A stretch of DNA of 64,000 nucleotides from Gammaproteobacteria bacterium (GCA_029863125.1 JAOTWB010000003.1:49481-113480); one strand, 5' to 3'. Positions 18,700-27,409 are shown, counted from the first letter of the stretch. Made by a program: numbers and translations. Notes: generated by a model from the sequence alone, not told the origin.

Positions 18700-19020
18700 T
18701 CAGACCATGTCTTTCAGACCCTTGAGGGCAGAGACCTTGACGACTTTCGTCGCAGGTTTGGCCTTGAACATCATCTCCTCGCCCGTGAACGGGTTGGTAC
18801 CCTTGCGCGCTGCGCGAGCGGGTTTCTTAACGACGCGCATTTTCAGAAGGCCCGGTACCGTGAACATACCCGGGGCATTGCGACCACCAAGGCTTTTCTT
18901 GATCTGGCCGTTTAGCGATTCGAAAACGGCGGCAACGTCTTTGCGCGACAGACCGGTGTCGTCAACGATCTTTGCATAGATTTCAGATTTGGTAGGTGGC
19001 TTGTCGGTATTTGTGGCCAT
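18700..19020 (-). CDS. HU-family DNA-binding protein
   Basis: A 106-residue histone-like protein. After a short polar N terminus (MATNTDKPPTKSEIYAKI), the HU fold shows VFESLNGQIKKSL, then a beta-arm with RKGTNPFTGEEMMFKAKPA, and a Lys-rich C terminus. NPFTGEEM is the HU/IHF arm-tip signature. The frame is open upstream to 19272, but the ATG at 19020 is the plausible start. It probably acts as an architectural DNA-binding protein. It is somewhat longer than the 90-residue HU of E. coli because of N- and C-terminal tails. Confidence 0.9.
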   Translation of the reverse strand: MATNTDKPPTKSEIYAKIVDDTGLSRKDVAAVFESLNGQIKKSLGGRNAPGMFTVPGLLKMRVVKKPARAARKGTNPFTGEEMMFKAKPATKVVKVSALKGLKDMV

Positions 19021-19156
19021 GAAAAACTGACTCCTAGAAATAGAAAAACGAGCAGAAGCTCGTGGTAAAACGGGCCAGGCCCGCATCAATGGCAGCGGGA
19101 CGATAACACATGTTTTACAGGTACGTAAGCGGCAATCGGCGTTTTTTGCCGGTTTT

Positions 19157-19630
19157 TTAGTCGGTGTAGAACTCTCGCTTGAACCGAACATTGGAGGGCT
19201 GTTGCTCGCCCTCCGGCGTGACGCTGATGTCGAAGACCAGGGTTTCGCGATTTGCGACCGGGGTTTCGCCAATGTAATAGACCGCTTCCTGTTCCTTGAT
19301 CTGCCGCATAGTCACGTTCTTTAGCTGGCCGGTCAGATTCACTGTTTTCACCTTGACGACAGCCGTAACCGGCGTCTTGTCCGCCTTGCGAATGACAGAC
19401 ACGTTGAGCATCGCCCGGTTCTTGCTGCGGAGAATGTTATAAGCCTTCGCGATTTCAGGGGGCAGTTCGTCAGTCGACTGTGCGCTGAAGTGGACGACGT
19501 GGGCACCAATGTCGGCGGATGTGGCGCCAGCTGGCTGCGCGTCCGGCACATCGGCAGAGTCGCCCGGTCCGCCACAGGCCGCAACCAGCGCGAGCAACGT
19601 CAATGAGATCAGCGTCCTCGATGTCGTCAT
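19157..19630 (-). CDS. DUF4426-like lipoprotein
   Basis: A 157-residue protein whose signal peptide ends in lipobox VAAC (C19), followed by a Pro/Ala/Asp linker and a beta-rich domain. Segments such as HVVHFSAQSTDELPPEIAKAYNI, RAMLNVSVIRK and NVTMRQIKEQEAVYYIGETPV resemble the DUF4426 family, which in other gammaproteobacteria also lies near yggT/proC. The family assignment is from memory. The function is unknown; probably an envelope lipoprotein. Confidence 0.7.
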   Translation of the reverse strand: MTTSRTLISLTLLALVAACGGPGDSADVPDAQPAGATSADIGAHVVHFSAQSTDELPPEIAKAYNILRSKNRAMLNVSVIRKADKTPVTAVVKVKTVNLTGQLKNVTMRQIKEQEAVYYIGETPVANRETLVFDISVTPEGEQQPSNVRFKREFYTD

Positions 19631-19683
19631 GAAACTTGCCCCCTTTTTCCTTCACTATAGACTATTCATGGCCCGGCGCGCAC

Positions 19684-20244
19684 TTAGATCCCCAAGGGCC
19701 TGAGTCCGTTGACGATGATCGTTGCCGCAAGCAGCAGGATGATCGCAAATATCGGTGATATATCGAAGCCACCTATCGGTGGAATCAGCCGCCGAAACGG
19801 TCGCAGTACCGGTTCGGTCAGCGTCTGGATAATCGCTGTCGCCGGATTGTAGCCGCCTGGTGATATCCAGCTCAGGATAATGCGAATAAATATCGCATAA
19901 ACAAACAGGTTGATGGACAACACGATCAGCTTCACTATCGCTGTCAGCGCAATAGCCGCAATACCTGCCGTTCGGCCCATTATCAGCAGCAGCAACAGCA
20001 CGGTCAGGTACTGGATGACGAACGCGACCAGCACGGTTGCCGTGTCCAGCCGCCCATACGACGGCACTATGCGGCGAACGGGAATAACGAGCGGGGACGT
20101 GAAGCGCAGGATTCCCTGTGCAAGCGGATTACGAAAGTCGGCCCGCAGCCAGGGCATCCAGAATCGCAGCAAAAGCACAAGCAAATACAGGCTTGTAATG
20201 GCGTTAACGACAAATACGATGGCAGATGAAATATTGGATGGCAT
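19684..20244 (-). CDS. yggT: YggT-family membrane protein
   Basis: A 186-residue integral membrane protein with two YggT repeats: each has hydrophobic helices around an NP..PILRP-like segment (RFTSPLVIPVRRIVPSYG and QTLTEPVLRPFRRLIPPIGGFD). YggT proteins are linked to osmotic tolerance and membrane organisation in other bacteria, with no known enzymatic role. It follows proC by 3 bp, in the conserved yggS-proC-yggT order. Confidence 0.9.
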   Translation of the reverse strand: MPSNISSAIVFVVNAITSLYLLVLLLRFWMPWLRADFRNPLAQGILRFTSPLVIPVRRIVPSYGRLDTATVLVAFVIQYLTVLLLLLIMGRTAGIAAIALTAIVKLIVLSINLFVYAIFIRIILSWISPGGYNPATAIIQTLTEPVLRPFRRLIPPIGGFDISPIFAIILLLAATIIVNGLRPLGI

Positions 20245-20247
20245 TTC

Positions 20248-21087
20248 TTAGTCCTGACCGGCCGTGTGCGCCTGGTCGGCGAGCTCGACGGCGCGGTCAC
20301 GGGCGGCGACAACCGCAGCACTGAAGATATCACGGAAATCGGTGGTCTCGAGGTAGTCGAATGCGGCGGCGGTCGTGCCGCCCGGAGACCGCACGCGGGC
20401 GATCAACGAGTCCATGGTCTCGCCGGATTGTTCGGCCATTTCACCGGCACCGCGCGCCGTTTCGAGGACTAATGCCAGCGCGGCGTCATAATCGAGGCCA
20501 AGGTCAACAGCGACCTTAACGAGCATATCGACGAGCAAATAAAAGTAGGCGGGTCCGGTGCCGGAGACAGCCGTGACCGTATCGATATCTTCCTCACTGG
20601 ATACCGGTATTACCGGGCCTGTCGTCGCAATAATGTTGGTGGCGGCTCGCAGCTGCAGCTGTGTCGTCTTGTCATTGGCAAACATGCCGGAAATGCCGAG
20701 GCGCAGCAGTGCGGGCTGATTGGGCATGACGCGCACGACCGCGAGGTTGCCACCGAGCCAGGCATCGATATCGCCGCTGCGAACACCGGCAGCAATCGAA
20801 ATAATCAGCGGCCGGGTCGTCTGCACGATGTGCGAGAGTGGCTTGCAAACGTCGCTAAGAATCTGCGGCTTGACGGCAAACACGACGCATTCGGCCTCCG
20901 CGACAGAAGTGGCGTTGTCTGCGCGAATCACGGCGCCCGGCAGTTCCTTAACAAGCGTCTTGCGGTGCTTGGCCACCGGCTCGCAGATCAGGATATGGCT
21001 CGGCTCATAACCCGCGGCGAGCATCCCGCCGGCGAGCGCTCGTGCCATGTTGCCGCCGCCCACAAAGGCTACTTTTCCGTAATCCAT
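20248..21087 (-). CDS. proC: Pyrroline-5-carboxylate reductase
   Basis: A 279-residue NAD(P)H-dependent enzyme for the last step of proline synthesis. The N-terminal dinucleotide motif is VAFVGGGNMARALAGG. VFAVKPQ and SIAAGV follow. The C-terminal substrate/dimer region has TAVSGTGPAYFYLLVDML and MAEQSGETMDSLIARVRSPGG. It lies between yggS and yggT, probably cotranscribed. Confidence 0.95.
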   Translation of the reverse strand: MDYGKVAFVGGGNMARALAGGMLAAGYEPSHILICEPVAKHRKTLVKELPGAVIRADNATSVAEAECVVFAVKPQILSDVCKPLSHIVQTTRPLIISIAAGVRSGDIDAWLGGNLAVVRVMPNQPALLRLGISGMFANDKTTQLQLRAATNIIATTGPVIPVSSEEDIDTVTAVSGTGPAYFYLLVDMLVKVAVDLGLDYDAALALVLETARGAGEMAEQSGETMDSLIARVRSPGGTTAAAFDYLETTDFRDIFSAAVVAARDRAVELADQAHTAGQD

Positions 21088-21101
21088 CGTTCTCCCTGCG
21101 C

Positions 21102-21785
21102 TTAAGTCCGTTCGCCAAATATCGCGGTGCCGATCCGTACGATGGTTGCGCCTTCGAATATCGCGGCGCGGTAATCGTCGGACATGCCCATCGACAGCGT
21201 GTCTGTATCGATACCCATGTCCCGGAGTGTATCGGCCAGTTGGCGCAGTCTTGCGAATGGCCGACGCTGTTCTTCAAACTCGTGCCTGATTCTCGGAAGG
21301 CACATCAGGCCGCGTAGTCGAAATTGCGGCAAATCCATGCAGGCTGCCGCAATCCCTGGCAACTCGTCAATACTGACACCGGATTTGCCGGGCTCATCGT
21401 CAATATTGACCTGCAAACAGGCATTTAACGGCGGCAGCGCGGCTGGGCGCTGCTGACTAAGCCGCTTCGCGACCTTGAGTTTGTCGATACTGTGCACCCA
21501 ATCAAAGTTTTCAGCCACGGCACGTGTTTTATTACTCTGCAGGTGCCCGATGAAGTGCCAGGTAAGGCCGGATGCCGCCGTGGCGCGGATCTTGTCGAGC
21601 GCTTCCTGGACGGTATTTTCGCCAAAGTCCTGCTGGCCCAGGGAAGCCGCCGCGAGAATCCTGTCCAGGGGCTGTTTCTTGGTCACGGCGAGCAGTTTGA
21701 CCGTATCCGGGTCACGCTCGGCTTCAACCGCCGAAATCGCAAGCAAATTGCGGATTTTTCGCAAGTTTTCCGTGACTCTAATCAC
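21102..21785 (-). CDS. yggS: YggS-family PLP homeostasis protein
   Basis: A 227-residue protein with the alanine-racemase-like TIM barrel. KLLAVTKKQ carries the PLP lysine, FGENTVQEALDKI and WHFIGHLQSNKTR follow, and the phosphate-binding end is LSMGMSDDYRAAIFEGATIVRIGTAIFG. It binds and buffers pyridoxal phosphate and has no known catalysis. It is divergent from pilT across 84 bp. Confidence 0.95.
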   Translation of the reverse strand: MIRVTENLRKIRNLLAISAVEAERDPDTVKLLAVTKKQPLDRILAAASLGQQDFGENTVQEALDKIRATAASGLTWHFIGHLQSNKTRAVAENFDWVHSIDKLKVAKRLSQQRPAALPPLNACLQVNIDDEPGKSGVSIDELPGIAAACMDLPQFRLRGLMCLPRIRHEFEEQRRPFARLRQLADTLRDMGIDTDTLSMGMSDDYRAAIFEGATIVRIGTAIFGERT

Positions 21786-21869
21786 GTTTTAGTCCGGGTG
21801 CTTCGCTATACTAGGCTTCGTAGTATTCCGGGTTATGGTAAGTCCGGAAGCCAAAAATGAGGGAGAAAT
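21786..21869 (+). promoter_or_regulatory. Divergent control region of yggS and pilT
   Basis: This 84-bp gap separates yggS (leftward) from pilT (rightward). A -10-like TATACT lies at 21807-21812; no convincing -35 is seen. GGGAG at 21861-21865 is the pilT ribosome binding site with 4-nt spacing. Confidence 0.35.
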
Positions 21870-22910
21870 ATGGCTGTCGATGTTGCCCAGCTGTTGTCGT
21901 TCGCTGTAAAAAACAATGCCTCTGACCTGCACCTGTCAGGCGGCGTGCCACCCATGATTCGAGTTGATGGCGACATCAAGCGTGTCAACATGCCCGCGCT
22001 CACTCACAAGGATGTCAATAGCATGGTGTACGACATCATGAATGACAAGCAGCGCAAGGACTACGAGGAGTTTCTGGAAACCGACTTCTCGTTCGAAATC
22101 CCGAAACTCGCACGTTTTCGGGTCAACGCTTTTAACCAGAATCGCGGCTCTGCAGCCGTGTTTCGGACCATTCCCTCCGAGATCCTGACGCTCGAAGACC
22201 TTGGCGCGCCGCCGATTTTCAAGGACGTGTCGATGCACCCACGTGGCATCGTGCTGGTAACCGGCCCGACGGGATCGGGCAAGTCAACGACGCTTGCGGC
22301 GATGGTTGACTACATAAATGACAACAAACCTGACCACATTCTGACGATCGAGGATCCGATCGAGTTTGTGCACGAATCCAAGAAGTCGCTCGTCAACCAG
22401 CGCGAGGTCCACCGCGACACGCTCGGCTTCAACGAAGCGCTGCGCTCGGCATTGCGCGAGGATCCGGATGTCATACTTGTCGGCGAGCTCCGTGACCTTG
22501 AAACGATTCGCCTGGCTTTGACGGCCGCCGAAACCGGCCACCTTGTTTTCGGAACGCTCCACACGAGTTCGGCCGCGAAAACCATTGACCGCGTTGTCGA
22601 CGTCTTTCCGGCGGCCGAGAAAGAAATGGTCCGTGCGATGCTGTCTGAATCGCTGCGCGCGGTTATCTCGCAGACCCTGCTCAAGAGGGTTGGCGGCGGT
22701 CGTATCGCCGCGCATGAAATTATGATCGGTACGCCGGCTATTCGAAACCTCATTCGTGAAGGCAAGATCGCGCAGATGTACTCGGCGATTCAGACGGGCC
22801 AGGCTGCCGGCATGCACACGCTTGATCAAAACCTTGCTGAGCTGCTGCACAAAGGGCTGATCAACAAAGAAGAAGCGCGTTTCCGCGCAGCCAACAAGGA
22901 TAATTTCTGA
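21870..22910 (+). CDS. pilT: Type IV pilus retraction ATPase PilT
   Basis: A 346-residue hexameric secretion-superfamily ATPase that depolymerises type IV pili. Walker A is GPTGSGKST (G132-T140), the Asp box is TIEDPIEFVH, Walker B is VILVGELRD and the His box GHLVFGTLHTSS. The PilT-specific AIRNLIRE motif needed for retraction is present in TPAIRNLIREGK. It is the first gene of three tandem paralogues and has a strong ribosome binding site. Confidence 0.96.
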   Translation: MAVDVAQLLSFAVKNNASDLHLSGGVPPMIRVDGDIKRVNMPALTHKDVNSMVYDIMNDKQRKDYEEFLETDFSFEIPKLARFRVNAFNQNRGSAAVFRTIPSEILTLEDLGAPPIFKDVSMHPRGIVLVTGPTGSGKSTTLAAMVDYINDNKPDHILTIEDPIEFVHESKKSLVNQREVHRDTLGFNEALRSALREDPDVILVGELRDLETIRLALTAAETGHLVFGTLHTSSAAKTIDRVVDVFPAAEKEMVRAMLSESLRAVISQTLLKRVGGGRIAAHEIMIGTPAIRNLIREGKIAQMYSAIQTGQAAGMHTLDQNLAELLHKGLINKEEARFRAANKDNF

Positions 22911-22950
22911 GGTTGGCATTGCATCGCCGGCCTGACAGGAGAGGAGAATA

Positions 22951-24108
22951 ATGGAACGCGAACAAGCCGTACGATTAACGCAGAACCTGTTGCGCAAGAT
23001 GGTTGAGCGAGATGGCTCGGATCTCTTTCTTACGGCCGGGTTTCCGCCGGCGATCAAGGTCGACGGTATCGTCCATAAAGCAACTGAGACACCGCTATCC
23101 GCCGACCAGGCAACGATGATGGTTCGTTCAATAATGAACGACAAACAGATAAAAGAATTCGACGCGACCAAGGAGTGCAATTTTGCCATCGCGCCGCAGG
23201 GTATCGGCCGTTTTCGCGTTAGCGCCTTCGTACAACAGGGCATGGTTGGCGCCGTTTTGCGAACCATCACGACCCAGATACCAACGCTCGAAGACCTCGA
23301 ACTGCCCCCGATTCTCAAAGACGTGGTCATGAACAAGCGGGGCCTCTGTATCGTTGTAGGCGGCACAGGTTCCGGTAAGTCCACGACCCTGGCGGCAATG
23401 ATCGGCCACCGCAATGAGAACTCGCGTGGTCACATTATTTCGATCGAGGATCCGGTCGAGTACGTTCATCCGCACAAAGGCTGTGTTATCACCCAACGCG
23501 AGGTTGGCGTGGATACCGAGACCTGGCATGCCGCGCTGAAGAATACATTGCGCCAGGCACCCGACGTTATTTTGATCGGCGAGATTCGTGACAGGGAAAC
23601 GATGGAATACGGCATTCAGTTTGCTGAGACTGGCCACCTCTGTCTCGCAACGCTGCACGCCAACAGTGCGAACCAGGCGATGGATCGCATCATCAACTTC
23701 TTCCCGGAAGAGCGTCGTCAACAGCTGTTGATGGACCTTTCCTTTAACACCAAGGCTTTCATTGCGCAGCGCCTCATTCCGCGCGAAGGTGGAATCGGCC
23801 GCATAGCGGCAATGGAGATCATGCTCAATACGCCGTTGGTTCAGGACCTGATTTTCAAGGGCCAAGTCGGGCAGATCAAGGAAATCATGGCCAAGTCGAC
23901 GCGTCTCGGCATGCAGACCTTCGATCAGGCGCTTTTCTACCTCTTCGAAGAAGGCACGATCAGCTACGAAGAAGCCATGCGCAATGCCGATTCGAAGAAC
24001 GAACTCAGGCTACGAGTCAAGCTCGAGAGCAAGCGCGACACGGCGATTGCGGACCAGCAGGCCGAGAGCCTGCACATCATGGATGAGGATACGGCTCGGA
24101 CATTCTGA
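22951..24108 (+). CDS. pilU: Pilus retraction ATPase accessory motor PilU
   Basis: A 385-residue PilT paralogue. Walker A is GGTGSGKST (137-145), and IEDPVEYVH, VILIGEIRD and GHLCLATLHANSANQAMDR are intact. The C-terminal tail with QTFDQALFYLFEEGTISYEEA and ESLHIMDED matches PilU of Pseudomonas in layout. AIRNLIRE is replaced by PLVQDLIFKG, as expected for PilU. It starts 40 bp after pilT with a GGAGAGGAG ribosome binding site. It assists PilT in high-force retraction. Confidence 0.93.
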   Translation: MEREQAVRLTQNLLRKMVERDGSDLFLTAGFPPAIKVDGIVHKATETPLSADQATMMVRSIMNDKQIKEFDATKECNFAIAPQGIGRFRVSAFVQQGMVGAVLRTITTQIPTLEDLELPPILKDVVMNKRGLCIVVGGTGSGKSTTLAAMIGHRNENSRGHIISIEDPVEYVHPHKGCVITQREVGVDTETWHAALKNTLRQAPDVILIGEIRDRETMEYGIQFAETGHLCLATLHANSANQAMDRIINFFPEERRQQLLMDLSFNTKAFIAQRLIPREGGIGRIAAMEIMLNTPLVQDLIFKGQVGQIKEIMAKSTRLGMQTFDQALFYLFEEGTISYEEAMRNADSKNELRLRVKLESKRDTAIADQQAESLHIMDEDTARTF

Positions 24109-24130
24109 GCTGCGCAGGGACAACAAATAA

Positions 24131-25189
24131 ATGAATGTCAAACCCTTATTCAAGTTGATGGTCGAGAAAAAGGCATCGGACCTTTTCTTTGCGCCATTCA
24201 CGCCGGCCAAGATCAAGATTGAAGGCAAGATCATGCCGGTCAACAAGCTCGAAATGACACCGAAGATGGTCAAGCAGGCGGCGCTCGAACTGATGAGCGA
24301 GGAACAGATGGATCAGTTCAACAAGGAGCTGGAGATCGACTTCGCCCTGTCGGAGCCGGGCCTGGGCCGTTTCCGCGTCAATGTCTTTCATCAGCGCGGC
24401 AGCGTTTCGATGGTGTTGCGATACATCACGTCTGAAATGCCGACGCTCGATGAATTGAGCATGCCGAAACAGCTCAAGGAGCTGGTCATGTTGAGACGCG
24501 GTCTGATCCTCATGGTCGGCGCTACGGGCGCCGGCAAGTCGACCACGCTCGCGGCAATGGTCAACCACCGTAATGAAAAGACCTCCTCACACATCATTAC
24601 GATTGAGGACCCCATCGAATTCCTGCATCCGAACAAGCAGTCGATCGTCAACCAGCGAGAAATTGGGCTGGATACGAAGTCTTATGCGCGTGCGCTCAAG
24701 AGTGCCGTGCGTGCGGCGCCTGATGTCATTCAGATCGGTGAGATTCGCGACACTGAGTCGATGCGCGCAGCGCTCGATATGGCAGGCACGGGCCACCTCG
24801 TACTCGCAACCGTGCACGCAAATAATTCGGCGGAGACGCTGGACCGGATCATCAATATGTTCCCGCAGGAACAGCACTCGCAGGTGTTCATGGATCTGGC
24901 GCATTACCTGCGAGCGATCCTGTCGCAGCGCCTGGTGCGCTCCCGCAGCGGCAAACGTGTAGCGGCGGTCGAACTTCTGCTTAATACGCCGCATATCAAG
25001 GATCTCGTGCTCAAAGGCGATATTTCGGCCATCAAAGAGGCGCACAGGGATAGCGGCGAGGCAGGCATGAAGACCTTTGATGATGCGCTGCTCGAGCTGT
25101 ACAAGGCGGGTACGATCACGATGGAAGAGGCGATGTCACACGCCGATTCGCGCGCCAACCTCGAAGCCAAGGTCAACTTCGGCGGCTAG
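24131..25189 (+). CDS. Third PilT/PilU-family ATPase (PilU-like)
   Basis: A 352-residue paralogue of PilU, 22 bp downstream of pilU. All motor motifs are intact: Walker A GATGAGKST (130-138), ITIEDPIEFLH, VIQIGEIRD and GHLVLATVHANNSAETLDR. The AIRNLIRE position reads HIKDLVLKGD, so it is PilU-like in that respect. It begins MNVKPLFKLMVEKKASDLFF, resembling the N terminus of Pseudomonas PilU. It ends soon after MSHADSRANLEAK without the PilU acidic tail. A role as an extra retraction subunit is likely but not shown. Confidence 0.88.
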   Translation: MNVKPLFKLMVEKKASDLFFAPFTPAKIKIEGKIMPVNKLEMTPKMVKQAALELMSEEQMDQFNKELEIDFALSEPGLGRFRVNVFHQRGSVSMVLRYITSEMPTLDELSMPKQLKELVMLRRGLILMVGATGAGKSTTLAAMVNHRNEKTSSHIITIEDPIEFLHPNKQSIVNQREIGLDTKSYARALKSAVRAAPDVIQIGEIRDTESMRAALDMAGTGHLVLATVHANNSAETLDRIINMFPQEQHSQVFMDLAHYLRAILSQRLVRSRSGKRVAAVELLLNTPHIKDLVLKGDISAIKEAHRDSGEAGMKTFDDALLELYKAGTITMEEAMSHADSRANLEAKVNFGG

Positions 25190-25488
25190 CCCCACCACCA
25201 CCGGCCCACCATTGTGGCCGCGGCGTCGATCGCCGGGGCATCTCAGTCGCTCGGACAGCTGCTCCCGTCAAGCGGGACCGAGGTTCACAAACTCGCTTGA
25301 TGAGACGCCCCGGCGCTCACCGCCGCTGATTCAACGTGCTGATCTGCGCTCTGGGGCGACGGTGGCGAGTACGGGGATGTCTTGCGAAGCGACATCGCGT
25401 CAGCGCGAGCAAGCAAGACATGGCCGGGGTCGCCACCATCGAGGGGTTGGCGGATCGACGCCGCCGTGGAAAGTTGGGTGGTGGGTCG
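25190..25488. repeat. Noncoding hairpin-rich repeat element A (between the third ATPase and pyrB)
   Basis: This 300-bp stretch begins one base after the ATPase stop. It opens CCCACCACC and closes GGGTGGTGGG, like terminal inverted repeats. Internal arms include 25231-25245 with 25301-25315 (14 of 15 paired), and GATGTCTTGC against GCAAGACAT at about 25377-25419. Bases 25382-25417 match 27473-27508 in reverse complement at 35 of 36 positions, which makes it a relative of element B in opposite orientation. Translated frames across it are fragmentary, so it is judged noncoding. Confidence 0.75.
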
Positions 25489-25516
25489 TGCCGAATATCC
25501 GTAGAATTGCCCCGCC

Positions 25517-26515
25517 ATGGCCGCGACGATCGAAAAAGAAGACCTCGAAGATGAAGCTTCGCTGCAACTCGATGCAAACGGCAACCTCAAACACCTGCTG
25601 ACGCTAAAGGGCCTCGACAAAGCCCTGCTCATCGACATTCTGAACGACGCCGAGCAATACCTGACTGCGCCCGGCAGCCCGCCCGCCCGGAGTGATGCAC
25701 TGGCCGGTCGTACGATTGCCAACCTGTTCTTCGAACCGAGTACCCGCACCCGCGCGTCATTTGACCTCGCCGGCAAGCGCCTGGGCGCCGACGTGCTCAA
25801 TCTCGACGTGAATACCTCGTCACGCAAGAAAGGCGAGAGCATTCTCGACACAATCTACACGCTCGAAGCCATGCAGGTTGATGTCATGGTCGTCCGCGAT
25901 GCCAGCGCCGGAGTTCCGGCATATATCGCCCGCCATGTTCTCGATCACGTGAGCATCTTGAATGCCGGTGAAGCGGATGTGTCACATCCGACCCAGGGGC
26001 TGCTCGACCTGCTGACGATCCGCCAGCACAAAGGCGAATTCGAACACCTGACGGTCACCATTGTCGGCGATGTCCGGCATTCGCGTGTCGCGATGTCGGC
26101 GTCGCAGGGTCTTGCGACACTGGGCGTCGGCGAGCTACGGCTGGTTTCGCCACAAGCATTGGCCCCGGATCCTGAGTCTGTTCCCGGCGCTATTATCATC
26201 GACAGTCTCGATGAAGGGCTTGCCGGTGCCGATGTGGTGATGGCGCTGCGCATTCAGCGCGAGCGCATTGGTAATCTCGACGGTATTCCTGGCATCGACG
26301 AATACTTTGCGAACTATGGAATCAGCCAAAAACGCCTGGAGATAGCGTCGCCTGACGTCATCGTCATGCATCCCGGCCCAATGAATCGTGGCATCGAAAT
26401 AGAAAGCGTCCTTGCGGACGGACCGCGATCCGTAATTACCCAGCAGGTCACGAACGGCGTGGCCGTTCGAATGGCCGTGCTCGATCGCGTCAGTCGGGCA
26501 ATGATCGCGCGATGA
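25517..26515 (+). CDS. pyrB: Aspartate carbamoyltransferase catalytic chain
   Basis: A 332-residue enzyme for the first committed step of pyrimidine synthesis (carbamoyl phosphate plus aspartate). FFEPSTRTRASFDLA binds carbamoyl phosphate, and SSRKKGESILDT, HPTQGLLDLLTI and IVMHPGPMNRGIEIES complete the active site. An N-terminal extension (MAATIEKEDLEDEASLQLD) and overall length resemble the Pseudomonas-type chain. No Shine-Dalgarno precedes the ATG, which lies 28 bp after repeat element A. Its last codon overlaps the next gene (ATGA). Confidence 0.95.
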   Translation: MAATIEKEDLEDEASLQLDANGNLKHLLTLKGLDKALLIDILNDAEQYLTAPGSPPARSDALAGRTIANLFFEPSTRTRASFDLAGKRLGADVLNLDVNTSSRKKGESILDTIYTLEAMQVDVMVVRDASAGVPAYIARHVLDHVSILNAGEADVSHPTQGLLDLLTIRQHKGEFEHLTVTIVGDVRHSRVAMSASQGLATLGVGELRLVSPQALAPDPESVPGAIIIDSLDEGLAGADVVMALRIQRERIGNLDGIPGIDEYFANYGISQKRLEIASPDVIVMHPGPMNRGIEIESVLADGPRSVITQQVTNGVAVRMAVLDRVSRAMIAR

Positions 26516-27408
26516 TCACGGCGGTCCAGCGCGCAGCGCAGCGGAACCGCGGCACACTGTTCGTAGAGGACGGCGAAGTGCTGTCCGTCGAAGCATTCCC
26601 TGGAGAGCAGTTCATCATGCGGATTCGTGCGCCACTGTGTGCGGCTGCCGCCAGGCCCGGGAGTTTTGTGCATATCAGCTGCGATGAATCGCGGCCGATG
26701 CGTCGCCCGATGTCCATCATGCGCGCTCAGGATGACTGGATAGAGATCCTGTACAAAATTGTCGGCGAAGGACTGCGGCTGTTGTCACGCAAAGGTCCCG
26801 GCAATTCCATCAGCGTGCTGGGACCGATCGGTATGCCGTTCTCGCTGTCTCCGGAGCGCCCGAATACGCTGCTGATCGGCGGCGGTGTCGGCATTCCGCC
26901 GATGGTTTTTGTTGCCGATCACCTGCGCAAGCAGGGCGCAAGCTGGAAGCCGCTGGCGATTCTTGGTTCGGAGATTCCGTTTCCGTTTGATGTGATACCC
27001 TCGAGCCTGGATACACCGTGGCTCGATGCCCGTTGCAACCGCTCGATGCCGTTACTCGAAAACTGGGGCGTGCCCAGCCGGCTGGCCACGCTTGCGGGAT
27101 TCGAGGGATGCTTCGAGGGCTACGTCACGGACCTGGCGGACCGCTGGCTTGTGACCCTGTCCGCCGACGAACTGGCGAAGACCGAGGTCTATGCCTGCGG
27201 CCCGACGCCCATGCTCAAGGCCGCAGCAGCCCTGGCTGCGCGCTACGAGTTGCCCTGCCAGGTCTCTCTCGAAGAATTCATGGCGTGTGCGGTCGGCGGC
27301 TGCGCGGGTTGTGCGGTGAAAATCGAAACGCCCGAGGGTCCGGCGATGAAACGAGTTTGCGTCGACGGCCCCGTCTTCGATGCCGCTACCGTCGTCTGGG
27401 ATTCCTGA
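26512..27408 (+). CDS. Dihydroorotate dehydrogenase electron-transfer subunit-like flavoprotein
   Basis: A 298-residue ferredoxin-reductase-fold protein. The FAD site is RPMRRPMSIM, a nucleotide-binding segment reads LLIGGGVGIPPMVF, then VYACGPTPMLKAAA. A C-terminal [2Fe-2S] motif is EEFMACAVGGCAGCAVK with the last cysteine in MKRVCVDGPVF. This is the PyrK layout: it passes electrons from class 1B dihydroorotate dehydrogenase to NAD+. Its start overlaps the pyrB stop, supporting a pyrimidine role. No catalytic PyrD lies in the window. Confidence 0.85.
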   Translation: MITAVQRAAQRNRGTLFVEDGEVLSVEAFPGEQFIMRIRAPLCAAAARPGSFVHISCDESRPMRRPMSIMRAQDDWIEILYKIVGEGLRLLSRKGPGNSISVLGPIGMPFSLSPERPNTLLIGGGVGIPPMVFVADHLRKQGASWKPLAILGSEIPFPFDVIPSSLDTPWLDARCNRSMPLLENWGVPSRLATLAGFEGCFEGYVTDLADRWLVTLSADELAKTEVYACGPTPMLKAAAALAARYELPCQVSLEEFMACAVGGCAGCAVKIETPEGPAMKRVCVDGPVFDAATVVWDS

Positions 27409-27409
27409 C

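Noticed and set aside
19021..19272. Upstream extension of the HU-like frame
   Set aside because: It covers part of the opposite intergenic and lipoprotein region; the family begins at the ATG at 19020.
25336..25554. Short frames within repeat element A and across the pyrB start
   Set aside because: Fragmentary, overlapping each other in both strands, and explained by the inverted-repeat sequence.
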